Below are positions 21,301-29,152 of a stretch of DNA of 64,000 nucleotides, piece by piece. Position numbers and translations under genes: made by a program. This stretch comes from an uncultured Lachnospiraceae bacterium (lineage in GTDB: Bacteria; Bacillota; Clostridia; Lachnospirales; Lachnospiraceae). The notes beneath the pieces were generated by a model. The model was not told where the DNA came from, searched no databases, and saw nothing but the letters and a program-made list of their open reading frames with translations. The stretch lies in NCBI GenBank assembly GCA_905234595.1, contig CAJOID010000001.1, forward strand, positions 1 through 64,000, written 5' to 3'. Numbering within the stretch: position 1 is the stretch's first letter; each line of letters opens with the position of its first letter.

Positions 21301-22322
21301 ACGTTGCGCTCCTCTGTCTGGATGAGTACACTCACTACGGCTGCGTTCTGGATCTTATCAGCCAGTTCTCTGGTCACCGTCTCACCGGCAGTAGCTATGA
21401 TCTCACCGGTAGTAACGTCTACGACATCCTCGGCGAGTACATGTCCTGCTATACGGTTTCTGAACATAAGCTTCTTATTGAACTTATATCTGCCGACCTT
21501 AGCCAGGTCATATCTCCTGGGGTCAAAGAACATACCGTTAACGAGGCTCTCCGCACTCTCAACGCTTAAAGGCTCGCCGGGACGGATCTTCTTATATAAT
21601 TCAAGTAAACCTTCCTGTGAATTCTCTGCCAGGTCCTTGGCAAAGGTAGCCTCGATCTTGGGCTCATCGCCGAACAGTTCACGTATCTCATCATTGGTAC
21701 CTACGCCCATAGCTCTGATGAGTACGGTAACGGGAACCTTACGTGTACGGTCGACGCGCACATAGAACACATCACTTGAGTCGGTCTCGTACTCAAGCCA
21801 TGCTCCCCTGTTAGGTATTACCTGACATGAATACAGTGTCTTACCTATCTTATCGTGGGCTATAGAATAATATATGCCGGGTGATCTGACGAGCTGGGAT
21901 ACGATAACTCTCTCTGCACCGTTGATGACAAAAGTACCTGTCTCGGTCATGAGAGGAAGGTCGCCCATGAAGATCTCGTGATCGGTGATCTCGATCTGAT
22001 CGGTTGCCTTGTTGATCAGACGGACCTTCACTTTCATGGGAGCTGCATAGGTAGCGTCACGCTCCTTGCATTTCTCAATAGAATACTTGACGTCATCTAC
22101 ACATAGCTCGTAATCCACGAATTCGAGACTCAGGCGGTCGCTGTAGTCCGAAATCGGAGAGATGTCATCGAACACCTCTTTCAAGCCTTCTTCCAGGAAC
22201 CACCGATAGGAGTTCTTCTGAACTTCGATCAGGTTGGGCATCTCCAGTACTTCCCTCTGCTTCGCATAGGTCATACGTAGATTCTTGCCTGCGGTCACCG
22301 GACGTATCCTGTTTTTTTCCAT
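18390..22322 (-). CDS. rpoB: RNA polymerase subunit beta
   Basis: 1310 residues from the ATG at 22322. The track uses a TTG two codons upstream, but GGGGTGAT sits at a proper distance only for the ATG. The rifampicin pocket ([29 protein letters not shown]) looks wild type. An unusually long acidic C-terminal tail of about 50 residues is rich in Asp/Glu ([18 protein letters not shown]). Separate promoter and an upstream terminator detach it from rplJL. Confidence 0.98.
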   Translation of the reverse strand: MEKNRIRPVTAGKNLRMTYAKQREVLEMPNLIEVQKNSYRWFLEEGLKEVFDDISPISDYSDRLSLEFVDYELCVDDVKYSIEKCKERDATYAAPMKVKVRLINKATDQIEITDHEIFMGDLPLMTETGTFVINGAERVIVSQLVRSPGIYYSIAHDKIGKTLYSCQVIPNRGAWLEYETDSSDVFYVRVDRTRKVPVTVLIRAMGVGTNDEIRELFGDEPKIEATFAKDLAENSQEGLLELYKKIRPGEPLSVESAESLVNGMFFDPRRYDLAKVGRYKFNKKLMFRNRIAGHVLAEDVVDVTTGEIIATAGETVTRELADKIQNAAVVSVLIQTEERNVKVLSNLMVDITNFIECNPKELGVTELVYYPVLRQIIEEYAEDPNGLAEAIQSNIHELIPKHITREDILASINYNMHLEHGIGNDDDIDHLGNRRIRAVGELLQNQYRIGMSRLERVVRERMTTHDAEDVSPQALINIKPVQAAVKEFFGSSQLSQFMDQNNPLGELTHKRRLSALGPGGLSRDRAGFEVRDVHYTHYGRMCPIETPEGPNIGLINSLASYARINEYGFVEAPYRKIDKSDPENPRVTDEVVYMTADEEDNYHVAQASAPLDEKGYFKRSTVSGRFKDETQEYPKAMFDYMDVSPKMVFSVATALIPFLQNDDANRALMGSNMQRQAVPLLFTEAPVVGTGMEPKAAVDSGVCVVADKAGTVSYVATDVIRIVNDEDGQETEYKLSKFARSNQSNCYNQKPIVLKGAHVEAGEVIADGPSTCGGELALGKNPLIGFMTWEGYNYEDAVLLSERLVQDDVYTSVHIEEYEAEARDTKLGPEDITRDVPGVGEEALKNLDERGIIRIGAEVRAGDILVGKVTPKGETELTAEERLLRAIFGDKAREVRDTSLKVPHGEYGIVVDAKVFTRENGDELSPGVNQAVRIYIAQKRKISVGDKMAGRHGNKGVVSRVLPVEDMPYLPNGRPLDIVLNPLGVPSRMNIGQVLEIHLSLAAKALGFNVATPVFDGAKENDIMDTLDLANDYVNLPFDKDEAKLAEWKEKGIKETFRDKYKDTLLPEVMDYLSENRDHRELWKGVPITRDGKVWLRDGRTGELFDSPVTIGHMHYLKLHHLVDDKIHARSTGPYSLVTQQPLGGKAQFGGQRFGEMEVWALEAYGAAYTLQEILTVKSDDVIGRVKTYEAIIKGENIPEPGIPESFKVLLKELQSLGLDIRVLRDDGTEVEIKEQVDYNDSVFRYELDARSQGHNKEDESFSKLGYSEQEYNEETGDFESTDDGEDIEADEDFDDAEEFEAEGSFEDEE

Positions 22323-22403
22323 TGACAAATCACCCCGTTTTTCTTATTTTGAGCCGTTTTTGGGCACAAAAGAGCATACCTCACCCATAATGGCGCATCA
22401 TCC

Positions 22404-22432
22404 ATTGTAACGCAACTGTAATCTCGAGTCAA
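22404..22432 (-). promoter_or_regulatory. SigA promoter of rpoBC
   Basis: Minus strand TTGACT, 17 bases, TACAAT, in the 206-base gap between rplL and rpoB and downstream of the rplL terminator. It gives rpoBC independent transcription, with a leader of about 75 bases. Confidence 0.8.
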
Positions 22433-22469
22433 GGAAAAGTTGTATAGAATATAAAAAAGATATGTGTTG

Positions 22470-22508
22470 AGAAAAAGAATTCGGGGATGCCGGTGAAAGC
22501 ATCCCCGA
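22470..22508 (-). terminator. Terminator between rplL and rpoB
   Basis: Ten-base perfect stem TCGGGGATGC/GCATCCCCGA, eight-base loop, followed on the minus strand by ATTCTTTTTCTC. It lies 20 bases after the rplL stop. It would stop most transcripts after rplJL, giving the excess of L7/L12 over polymerase that cells need. Confidence 0.85.
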
Positions 22509-22528
22509 TATGTGTTTTAACAGTCAGA

Positions 22529-22909
22529 TTACTTAAGAGTAACCTTAGCGCCTTCAGCTTCGAGCTTAGCCTTGATATCCTCGGCTTCTTCCTTGCTGGC
22601 AGCTTCCTTGATAACCTTGGGAGCGGAATCAACGAGATCCTTAGCTTCCTTGAGGCCGAGACCGGTAGCTTCACGAACAACCTTGATAACCTTAACCTTG
22701 TTCTCGCCTACTTCGGTAAGCTCTACATCGAACTCGGTCTTGTCATCAGCTGCTGCACCGCCCTCAGCGGCACCTGCTGCTGCAACTACGACGCCTGCTG
22801 CTGCAGATACGCCAAACTCTTCTTCACATGCTTTTACGAGATCATTCAGCTCAAGAACAGAGAGCTCTTTGATCGCATCAATGAAATCCTGTGTGGACAT
22901 CTTTGCCAT
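22529..22909 (-). CDS. rplL: 50S ribosomal protein L7/L12
   Basis: 126 residues: N-terminal dimerisation helices ([12 protein letters not shown]), an Ala/Gly hinge near 35-55 ([16 protein letters not shown]) and the factor-binding C-terminal domain ([20 protein letters not shown]-type). It recruits translation GTPases to the ribosomal stalk. CAGGAGG precedes the ATG. Follows rplJ by 51 bases in the usual order. Confidence 0.98.
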   Translation of the reverse strand: MAKMSTQDFIDAIKELSVLELNDLVKACEEEFGVSAAAGVVVAAAGAAEGGAAADDKTEFDVELTEVGENKVKVIKVVREATGLGLKEAKDLVDSAPKVIKEAASKEEAEDIKAKLEAEGAKVTLK

Positions 22910-22960
22910 TGTTTTTTCCTCCTGATTTAATCTAAATTCAAATTAAGTGTTTTAAAGATA

Positions 22961-23515
22961 TTATTCTGTGGGTGTTTCTTCTGCTGCGGGTGCTGCTTCT
23001 TCTGCCTTCTCGGCGGGTGCGCATTCTCCTGCGCCGCCTTTTTCAGCGATCTGATTAAGCACACGGGCGAAGTTCGAGATAGGGGACTTCAGGCTGCCAA
23101 GCATCTTGGACAGCAGTTCCTCTCTCGAGGGAACCTTGGCGATCTGCTCGATACCCTTTGCGTCGTATACGGTACCTTCTACCACGCCGCCCTTGATCTC
23201 AAGAGCCTGAGCAGTCTTAGCGAACTTGGCGAGCACTCTTGCAGGTGCCGTAGCATCCTCAGTAGAGATAGCGATGGCACTGGGGCCCTCAAGATAAGGT
23301 GCAAGACCTTCAAAATCGGTTCCCTTGAATGCAAAGTTCATGAAGGTGTTCTTGTATACTTTGTACTTGATGTTGTTCTCGCGGAGTTCCTTACGAAGCT
23401 TGGTATCCTCGTCAACCGTCAGACCACGATAGTCTACAAGTACGACTGACTGGGCATCCTTGATGTTCGCAGAGATCTCTTCCACGATGGGTTTCTTCAG
23501 TTCTACCTTTGCCAT
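22961..23515 (-). CDS. rplJ: 50S ribosomal protein L10
   Basis: 184 residues from the ATG at 23515 (AKVELKKPIVEEI), with AAGGAGGAAAGGAA just upstream. The track start 28 codons earlier lies inside the L10 leader. L10 anchors L7/L12 dimers on the stalk through its C-terminal helix; here the C-terminus is Ala/Glu/Pro-rich (EEAAPAAEETPTE), typical of Clostridia. Expression is controlled by the upstream L10 leader. Confidence 0.97.
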   Translation of the reverse strand: MAKVELKKPIVEEISANIKDAQSVVLVDYRGLTVDEDTKLRKELRENNIKYKVYKNTFMNFAFKGTDFEGLAPYLEGPSAIAISTEDATAPARVLAKFAKTAQALEIKGGVVEGTVYDAKGIEQIAKVPSREELLSKMLGSLKSPISNFARVLNQIAEKGGAGECAPAEKAEEAAPAAEETPTE

Positions 23516-23580
23516 TTCCTTTCCTCCTTCTTTAATGATTGCCGAAAGAGTTATATCGTGTCCCGCCGGATCCCGGCGAA

Positions 23581-23609
23581 AAGAAAAACTCCCGTCCAAA
23601 GACAGGAGT
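23581..23609 (-). terminator. Attenuator hairpin of the L10 leader
   Basis: Stem ACTCCTGTC/GACGGGAGT (one G-U pair), four-base loop, followed on the minus strand by TTTTTCTTTT, about 70 bases before rplJ. This is the terminator part of the L10 leader, which forms when L10-L12 is in excess. Confidence 0.85.
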
Positions 23610-23710
23610 AATAAGCTTGTGAATAACTCATTCCTCGGCAGGCGCTCCGCTTACACCCCTCATCCGCCTGTCGGCGTCCTCAGGGTACCTGCTGTCTTCG
23701 GCATGGTTTA
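23585..23710 (-). ncRNA. Ribosomal protein L10 leader
   Basis: The transcript contains CCGAAGACAGCAGGTACC and, further on, GCGCCTGCCGAGGA. These are the two conserved halves of the L10 leader helix with its kink-turn, known from Bacillus subtilis as the site where L10(L12)4 binds. A terminator follows before rplJ. Together they form an autoregulatory attenuator for rplJL. Confidence 0.85.
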
Positions 23711-23721
23711 TAACCTTGCAT

Positions 23722-23750
23722 ACAATACCATGCCGAAGAAGCTATGTCAA
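23722..23750 (-). promoter_or_regulatory. SigA promoter of rplJL
   Basis: Minus strand TTGACA, 17 bases, TATTGT, placed directly upstream of the L10 leader and just after the CapA-like gene. A strong, near-consensus promoter that makes rplJL independent of rplKA. Confidence 0.9.
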
Positions 23751-23785
23751 GCACAATTTACCTATATTTGCGGCAGATCCGCTGT

Positions 23786-25186
23786 TTAATATGTAATGCT
23801 TCCGTCCGCATCTATGGATATCCCGGGAGACATAGCGCGCATATCGGCTATGATGCGGTCACGTTCTTCTCCGGTGGCCAGAGATGTCTTGCAGCCGGTC
23901 TGCCTGCAGGGTATGAACTTAAGATCCGACAGTGCGGCTCTGCCTCCGGACGGTGCGCTCAGCGTAGCTCTTACGAGACACGTATCGAGATCCTTGGAGT
24001 TAAACCAGAAGTTCCCGAGGCTGTAGAACACAGGGATCCCTTTCGTCCTGCCGATGGACTGCAGCACATGGGGATGTGCTCCTATGATCAGATCCGCACC
24101 CGCATCGGCGATCTTCGGGGCCTGATCCTGCTGAAGCCAGTCGGTCTCGGGTGTACTCTCCGTCCCCCAGTGGATGAATACCACCAGAAAGTCGCATTTG
24201 GCTCTGGTCTCGGTGATATCGGCCAGCAGTCTGGAGGGATTCATGCATCTGAAAACTCCCGACAGCGTATCGGTCGCACCTCTGGTATCGGGGTAATCAT
24301 TTCTCTCGATCTGAGTAGCCGCGATGATGCCGATCTTCACATCATCTACCACGAAAAAGAGCGGAGCGGAAGCCTCATTAATATTTCGTCCTCCTCCGCA
24401 ATAAGGGATGCCCGCCTCTTCAAGCGTGGTCAGTGTGTCCGCAAAGGCGTGCTCCCCGAAGTCAAAAGCGTGATTATTTGCAATACCGACAGCATTGACT
24501 CCCATATCGCTTAAGTATCTGACCGTCGGGGGATCCGCTCTGAAAGTATATGTCTTATCCGGAGTGGGCGTGCCGCCGTATGTATAGGGGAACTCATTAT
24601 TGACCATGGTGATGTCGGATGCATGCATCATGTCTATCAGCTCCGGAGATATGCCTGCCGATATCTCTCCGCCGTTCTCTTTTAGTTTGGCGGTCACCGC
24701 ATACTCATCATCGAAGAGAATATCTCCGCCGAAGGTGAGCGTGACACCCGAATCATCCCCATCGCGGGAGTCCAGTACATATATCCTGTTTGCCGTCAGA
24801 TATTCCGGATCATCCAGGTCATCTCCGAACCGTCCATACACTCCGCTGTACCTTGACTTGTATGAATCATCCGCGGGAATCTCTGCAGTCTCTTCGGCTG
24901 CCTGTTCATCTGTATCGGTTCCGGCCTGTACTCCCAGTACCGCAGGATCATCCGCACTTATGGGTTCACGCCCGGTATATCCGTCTCCGGCATCGGCAGC
25001 AAATCCCGCTTCAGCCTGCACGGGTCTGTCTTTTTTCACACCCGTCACGGTCCCGTATATGAGAAAGGCCACAACTCCTGCCGCGATCACACCCATCATG
25101 GTGAAAATAAAAAGCGCGATGAGATTGGTTTTCTTTTTCCCGCCATTATACACTTTCTTGTGGTTACGAGTATCTCTGGACACCAT
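23786..25186 (-). CDS. CapA/PgsA-like membrane-anchored protein
   Basis: 466 residues from the ATG at 25186; the track start 12 codons earlier overlaps the -10 box. A basic N-terminus, one TM (about 24-46) and an acidic linker precede the CapA-type metallophosphatase-like domain from about 150: FGGDILFDD, NNHAFDFG near 255, HWGTE near 345 and GAHPHVLQ near 375. Family members act in poly-gamma-glutamate capsule synthesis or are uncharacterised surface enzymes; no pgsBC genes are present here. It sits between rplA and rplJ with its own leaderless-type promoter overlapping the rplA terminator. Clearly an inserted gene in an otherwise standard ribosomal cluster. Confidence 0.85.
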   Translation of the reverse strand: MVSRDTRNHKKVYNGGKKKTNLIALFIFTMMGVIAAGVVAFLIYGTVTGVKKDRPVQAEAGFAADAGDGYTGREPISADDPAVLGVQAGTDTDEQAAEETAEIPADDSYKSRYSGVYGRFGDDLDDPEYLTANRIYVLDSRDGDDSGVTLTFGGDILFDDEYAVTAKLKENGGEISAGISPELIDMMHASDITMVNNEFPYTYGGTPTPDKTYTFRADPPTVRYLSDMGVNAVGIANNHAFDFGEHAFADTLTTLEEAGIPYCGGGRNINEASAPLFFVVDDVKIGIIAATQIERNDYPDTRGATDTLSGVFRCMNPSRLLADITETRAKCDFLVVFIHWGTESTPETDWLQQDQAPKIADAGADLIIGAHPHVLQSIGRTKGIPVFYSLGNFWFNSKDLDTCLVRATLSAPSGGRAALSDLKFIPCRQTGCKTSLATGEERDRIIADMRAMSPGISIDADGSITY

Positions 25187-25192
25187 ATATAG

Positions 25193-25221
25193 AGTATAGC
25201 ACGTTCCGATTTCATTGAACA
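25193..25221 (-). promoter_or_regulatory. Extended -10 promoter of the CapA-like gene, leaderless geometry
   Basis: Minus strand TGC-TATACT (extended -10) with only a weak -35 (TGTTCA, 17-base spacer). The -10 ends six bases before the ATG at 25186 and no ribosome binding site is present, so the mRNA probably begins at the start codon. Confidence 0.55.
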
Positions 25222-25222
25222 C

Positions 25223-25254
25223 AAAAACAGGCCCCGGAATACTCCGAAGCCTGT
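25223..25254 (-). terminator. Terminator after rplA
   Basis: Outer stem ACAGGC/GCCTGT and inner stem CGGA/TCCG, followed on the minus strand by TTTTTGTG, 25 bases after the rplA stop. It ends the rpmG-secE-nusG-rplKA unit, and its T-run runs directly into the CapA promoter region. Confidence 0.85.
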
Positions 25255-25278
25255 CTGAAATCTGTGATCAGTATTGAT

Positions 25279-25971
25279 TTATGAATACTTGGCTGTTGAA
25301 ACCTTCACGCCGGGGCCCATGGTAGTGGAGAGCGATATGCTCTTCAGATACTGACCCTTAAGTGCTGCGGGCTTAGCCTTGATGATGGCATCCATCAGTG
25401 CGGTATAGTTCTCACGAAGCTTATCCTCATCGAATGAAGCCTTGCCGATAGGGCAGTGGATGATGTTAGCCTTGTCAAGTCTGTACTCGATCTTACCTGC
25501 CTTGATATCGGCGATAGCCTTGGCTACGTCCATCGTTACGGTACCTGCCTTAGGGTTGGGCATGAGTCCCTTGGGACCGAGCACCTTACCGAGACGGCCT
25601 ACAACGCCCATCATGTCGGGAGTCGCTACTACTACGTCGAACTCGAACCATCCTTCGTTCTGGATCTTGGGGATCAGGTCCTCAGCTCCTACATAATCAG
25701 CACCTGCATTCTCTGCCTCGGTAGCTTTCTCGCCCTTGGCAAATACCAGCACGCGTACGGACTTACCTGTTCCGTTGGGCAGTACTACGGCGCCTCTTAC
25801 CTGCTGCTCAGCATGACGACCGTCGCAGCCTGTACGGATGTGTACTTCTACTGTCTCGTCAAACTTAGCTACAGTTGTCTTCTTAACCAGAGCCACTGCA
25901 TCGGCGGGCTCATAGAATACAGCACGATCTACCAGCTTGGCAGCCTCGTTATACTTCTTACCATGCTTCAT
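25279..25971 (-). CDS. rplA: 50S ribosomal protein L1
   Basis: 230 residues, normal length, with [13 protein letters not shown] at the N-terminus and the conserved [12 protein letters not shown] near 140. L1 binds 23S rRNA at the E-site stalk and in many bacteria represses its own mRNA. Fifteen bases separate it from rplK. Last gene of its unit, followed by a strong terminator. Confidence 0.98.
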   Translation of the reverse strand: MKHGKKYNEAAKLVDRAVFYEPADAVALVKKTTVAKFDETVEVHIRTGCDGRHAEQQVRGAVVLPNGTGKSVRVLVFAKGEKATEAENAGADYVGAEDLIPKIQNEGWFEFDVVVATPDMMGVVGRLGKVLGPKGLMPNPKAGTVTMDVAKAIADIKAGKIEYRLDKANIIHCPIGKASFDEDKLRENYTALMDAIIKAKPAALKGQYLKSISLSTTMGPGVKVSTAKYS

Positions 25972-25986
25972 ATCACTGTCCTCCTA

Positions 25987-26412
25987 TTACTCTTCCACTA
26001 CGATGCCCATGCTCCTTGCGGTGCCGGCGATCATGCTCATGGCTGACTCGATGCTTGCTGCATTTAAGTCAGGCATCTTGATCTCTGCTATCTCTCTTAC
26101 CTTGTCCTTGGAGATGGTAGCGACCTTGGTCTTGTTCGGTACACCCGAACCTGACTGGATGTTGCAAGCCTTCTTAAGAAGAACTGCAGCCGGAGGGGTC
26201 TTGGTGATGAAGCTGAAGCTTCTGTCTGCGTATACGGTGATGACAACAGGGATGAGCACATCGCCCTGATCTGCTGTCTTGGCGTTGAACTGCTTGGTGA
26301 ATTCAACGATGTTCACACCATGCTGGCCGAGTGCCGGACCAACAGGGGGTGCAGGTGTTGCCTTGCCTGCAGGGATCTGCAGCTTGATGTAGCCTTCTAC
26401 TTTCTTAGCCAT
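25987..26412 (-). CDS. rplK: 50S ribosomal protein L11
   Basis: 141 residues with the typical start [27 protein letters not shown] and the RNA-binding C-terminal domain. L11 forms the GTPase-associated centre, the target of thiostrepton. AGGAGGTAAAGATA precedes the ATG. A seven-base hairpin (26446-26464) lies in the nusG-rplK gap and lacks a T-run, so transcription probably reads through from nusG. Confidence 0.98.
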   Translation of the reverse strand: MAKKVEGYIKLQIPAGKATPAPPVGPALGQHGVNIVEFTKQFNAKTADQGDVLIPVVITVYADRSFSFITKTPPAAVLLKKACNIQSGSGVPNKTKVATISKDKVREIAEIKMPDLNAASIESAMSMIAGTARSMGIVVEE

Positions 26413-26512
26413 TATCTTTACCTCCTAATGGTTGTGGTGACTGGCGCTCCCGACTACCGGGAGCTCCCACTTATATCTACTCGCCTGATCTCTCAGACGG
26501 ACAGATCTGTTA

Positions 26513-27142
26513 TCAGACCATGCGTCGCATCTCTGCGAAACTGATCTCGACGGGAGTCTCGCGGCCGAACAGTTCGACATTGAGTGTAGCGGTCTGCTTG
26601 GACATATCCATCTTCTGTACTACGCCGACCGTATCCTTCCATACACCGGCTACGACAGCGACGGTATCGCCCTCTCCGAAATCAACGGATACGATATCGG
26701 TCCTGATGCCGAGAGGCTTCATCTCTGCCTCGGTGAGCGGCACGGGTTTGGATCCGGGACCTACGAATCCGGTCACGCCCCTGGTGTTGCGTACTACGTA
26801 CCAGGTGTCATCGTTCATGATCATATTGATAAGTACGTATCCGGGGAACATCTTACGCTGAACGGTCTTGCGTACACCGTTCCTGATCTCGGACACATCT
26901 TCCATGGGAACTCTCACCTCGAGGATCTCATTCTCCAGATGACGGTTCTCAATGGTCTTCTCTATATTGGCTTTAACCTTGTTCTCATATCCGGAATAAG
27001 TATGTACGACATACCAGTCGGCATCCTTCTCGCGCTGTGCTCTGGCAGCAGCTTCGGGATCAAGCTCAGGCTCATCCTCGGTTACGGGTGCTGTTTCGGT
27101 ATCCGTTACTTCCGTAAGTATATCCTTAGCTTCTTCAGACAT
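26513..27142 (-). CDS. nusG: Transcription termination/antitermination protein NusG
   Basis: 209 residues. An N-terminal acidic extension of about 38 residues precedes the NGN domain (ADWYVVHTYSGYENKVKANIEK), followed by a C-terminal KOW domain from about 155 (FGEGDTVAVVAGVWKDTVGVVQ). The acidic extension makes it longer than the roughly 175-residue standard; such extensions are common in Lachnospiraceae. AGGAGGAG precedes the ATG. Located between secE and rplK in the canonical order. Confidence 0.97.
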   Translation of the reverse strand: MSEEAKDILTEVTDTETAPVTEDEPELDPEAAARAQREKDADWYVVHTYSGYENKVKANIEKTIENRHLENEILEVRVPMEDVSEIRNGVRKTVQRKMFPGYVLINMIMNDDTWYVVRNTRGVTGFVGPGSKPVPLTEAEMKPLGIRTDIVSVDFGEGDTVAVVAGVWKDTVGVVQKMDMSKQTATLNVELFGRETPVEISFAEMRRMV

Positions 27143-27174
27143 GCTCTCCTCCTGAATGAATGCACACTAATCTA

Positions 27175-27378
27175 TCAGCCTATTGAGCTGATGAAGTTGA
27201 AACCATACTGGAACGCCATATCAAGCACGGCAATGAGAGCTCCGACTATCACGGATATCACGATAACAGCCGCAGTCTGCTTACCCAGAGATGACGGATC
27301 AGGCCAGCTTATCTTTTTGAATTCCGCTTTTACACCGTCAAAGAATTTAACCTTGTTTTCGGTACTGTTCTCAGACAT
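27175..27378 (-). CDS. secE: Preprotein translocase subunit SecE
   Basis: 67 residues, one C-terminal TM (about 36-58) after an amphipathic helix with VKAEFKKISWPD, the SecE signature. It clamps SecY in the membrane channel. Placed between rpmG and nusG as in most Firmicutes; GAAAGGAG lies before the ATG. Confidence 0.95.
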   Translation of the reverse strand: MSENSTENKVKFFDGVKAEFKKISWPDPSSLGKQTAAVIVISVIVGALIAVLDMAFQYGFNFISSIG

Positions 27379-27405
27379 AGTTTCTCCTTTCTCCGCAGTG
27401 GATTA

Positions 27406-27555
27406 TCACTTGGTCTCTTTGTGCAGAGTATGTCTCTGGCAGAATCTGCAATACTTCTTGGTCTCCATACGGTCAGGATGGTTCTTCTTCTCCTTGGTCG
27501 TATTATAGTTGCGGTTCTTGCATTCGGTACATGCCAGTGTTATCTTTGTACGCAT
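27406..27555 (-). CDS. rpmG: 50S ribosomal protein L33, zinc-binding form
   Basis: 49 residues from the ATG at 27555 ([11 protein letters not shown]), with CGGAGGAATATAAA upstream; the track start is 11 codons too early. Two CxxC pairs (CTEC and CRFC) make this the zinc-containing C+ form. Zinc-starved Firmicutes often replace this form by a C- paralogue, which is not seen here. First gene of the secE-nusG-rplKA unit. Confidence 0.96.
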   Translation of the reverse strand: MRTKITLACTECKNRNYNTTKEKKNHPDRMETKKYCRFCQRHTLHKETK

Positions 27556-27592
27556 TTTATATTCCTCCGATCCTATACAAAAAAGCACAAAA

Positions 27593-27611
27593 AAAAGAGC
27601 TAAACTCTTTT
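27593..27611 (-). terminator. Small leader hairpin with T-run before rpmG
   Basis: Seven-base stem AAAAGAG/CTCTTTT with a five-base loop, followed by more T on the minus strand, between the promoter and rpmG. It looks like a weak intrinsic terminator placed only about 12 bases into the transcript, hence a possible attenuator; the stem is A-T rich and may be too weak. Confidence 0.4.
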
Positions 27612-27621
27612 GCGCTCAACA

Positions 27622-27650
27622 AATATAACATATCTGAAAATATGTGTCAA
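27622..27650 (-). promoter_or_regulatory. SigA promoter of rpmG-secE-nusG-rplKA
   Basis: Minus strand TTGACA, 17 bases, TATATT. The -35 box overlaps the stop codon of the preceding FliD-like gene, so the two transcription units are packed with no spare DNA. Confidence 0.88.
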
Positions 27651-28957
27651 CAATAACTGTTAAAGAGCATGCCGGAATATGCACTCATCGTATACGGTGA
27701 TGCAAACGTCTTACCGGGATTCTTATATGCAACTATAGTTTTATCCGCATAGTAAAGAGGATTAAGAGCTATATCGTTGGACTTGTGAAGCAGCGACTGA
27801 GCAAATCCCCTGAGAGAGGATGCGGTCTTGGCCGCGGATCCGTCCCTTACGGAATGTTTGAATGTCTCTTCATCAAGTTCAAGACTTCCGTCCATATTCA
27901 GGTTCACGCCGACCTCCGTCAGTCCCTCTGCGTAAGCGCGGCTGATCGACGACATCTCATTCACCAGTCTGTTGGAGATGGGATGCGTATCGGAGTACTC
28001 CGTGGCGGCCCTGATAAACGAATTGTACCCGCCTATCAGAGTGTTGATGTTCTCAGTCATGGATTCCACGTCAGTCATCAGGCCCACATGAGTCTGCTGG
28101 CCTTCGGGACTCACACCCTTCAGAGTGATCTCATACATGTGACCTACGGTGAAGGTGTTGCCGGATGCGGTCCTGTCCTCGCCGTTGATCGAGAACTCGG
28201 CATCCGATCCCATCCTGGAAGTATAATCTATACCGAAATAATCCACTGCTCCGGAAGCTTTGGTGGAGTTTTCATCGCTTATGGTGAATATCTGTCCGGA
28301 GCCGTTCCTGGTACCCGTGGTAGCCGATTCCAGTCTCAGATACGATCTCTCACCCGCATCATCATCTATTACCTCAGCGGTGAGGCCTACATTTGAGTTA
28401 TTGATGAGTCTGCCCAGTCTCTCCTGAACCTCGCGGTTGGTATCTGTTTCCTTGATATTGAACTGGAACTCATATCTGAATTCATTGATATTTACATCAA
28501 ATGAATATGTATCCGAAGGCAGGTCCACAGGCTCATCGTTCGGAAGGAAACGTCCGAGGTTGATCTGCGGTGATGCCAGATGTTTGACTTCTATATCGAA
28601 CTCGGGAGCTGCACCGTCTTCATCAAGCTCACCGATGAATTCGGCTTCAACCAGGCTCTCATCACTGGTAGCGGCTGCCTTTTTGCTCAGGATATCATCC
28701 TCATCCATACCGCCTACGGAAGCGATGGTATTCTTGAGTGCACGCGCACTTTCTTTAAGACCTACGACATACTTACGGCCTTCGTCTGTATTATCCAGGA
28801 TATAGAGGGGTGAGTCTTTGTTGATCTTGACTATGGAGTTATAGACTCCGCGCAGCTCAGACTTCTTGTGCGTATCGTATGGCGAATTGGACTTATCCGC
28901 ATACGTCGACAGATAGAAATTATGAACGTTGTTGAGTATAGCGATATTATTAGCCAT
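27647..28957 (-). CDS. Flagellar cap (FliD)-like protein
   Basis: 436 residues from the ATG at 28957, with GGAGG ten bases upstream; the track start is 27 codons too early. Features of FliD are present: a central domain with IEVKHLASPQINLGRF near 120 (FliD_N-type 'V..LA..Q'), a middle D2/D3-like beta region with FNIKETDTNREVQERL, and a C-terminal region with MTENINTLIGGYNSFI near 315 and SGML at the end. The usual FliD opening GLASGLDT is missing, and the last residue is Cys. It may be a divergent cap or a second FliD paralogue. No other flagellar assembly gene is adjacent. Confidence 0.55.
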   Translation of the reverse strand: MANNIAILNNVHNFYLSTYADKSNSPYDTHKKSELRGVYNSIVKINKDSPLYILDNTDEGRKYVVGLKESARALKNTIASVGGMDEDDILSKKAAATSDESLVEAEFIGELDEDGAAPEFDIEVKHLASPQINLGRFLPNDEPVDLPSDTYSFDVNINEFRYEFQFNIKETDTNREVQERLGRLINNSNVGLTAEVIDDDAGERSYLRLESATTGTRNGSGQIFTISDENSTKASGAVDYFGIDYTSRMGSDAEFSINGEDRTASGNTFTVGHMYEITLKGVSPEGQQTHVGLMTDVESMTENINTLIGGYNSFIRAATEYSDTHPISNRLVNEMSSISRAYAEGLTEVGVNLNMDGSLELDEETFKHSVRDGSAAKTASSLRGFAQSLLHKSNDIALNPLYYADKTIVAYKNPGKTFASPYTMSAYSGMLFNSYC

Positions 28958-29152
28958 AACGTCTGCCCCTCCTTTCTTCCATGAATGTGCGGCAGCTTGA
29001 GAACCTCTCTGTAATCCCGTATCCATCGGGATCTTCATCAGATCGGCTATACCTAAATACTAAAAATGGAGACACTTATAGTGATAGTTATCCATTTAGT
29101 TAGATTAAACGTAACACATCGGGAAATTAAATGCAATACCTTTTTGAAAAAA

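Noticed and set aside
23744-24514. 256-residue plus-strand ORF
   Set aside because: Mirror of the CapA-like gene. The protein has no domain, is Gly/Arg-rich and starts inside the rplJL promoter.
26446-26464. GCTCCCG/CGGGAGC hairpin before rplK as terminator
   Set aside because: No T-run on the minus strand; nusG to rplK is normally co-transcribed. Left as a plain hairpin in the rplK entry.
29040-29047. GCCGATCT before the FliD-like gene as sigma-28 -10 box
   Set aside because: No TAAA-like -35 at 15 bases; the partial match is probably chance.
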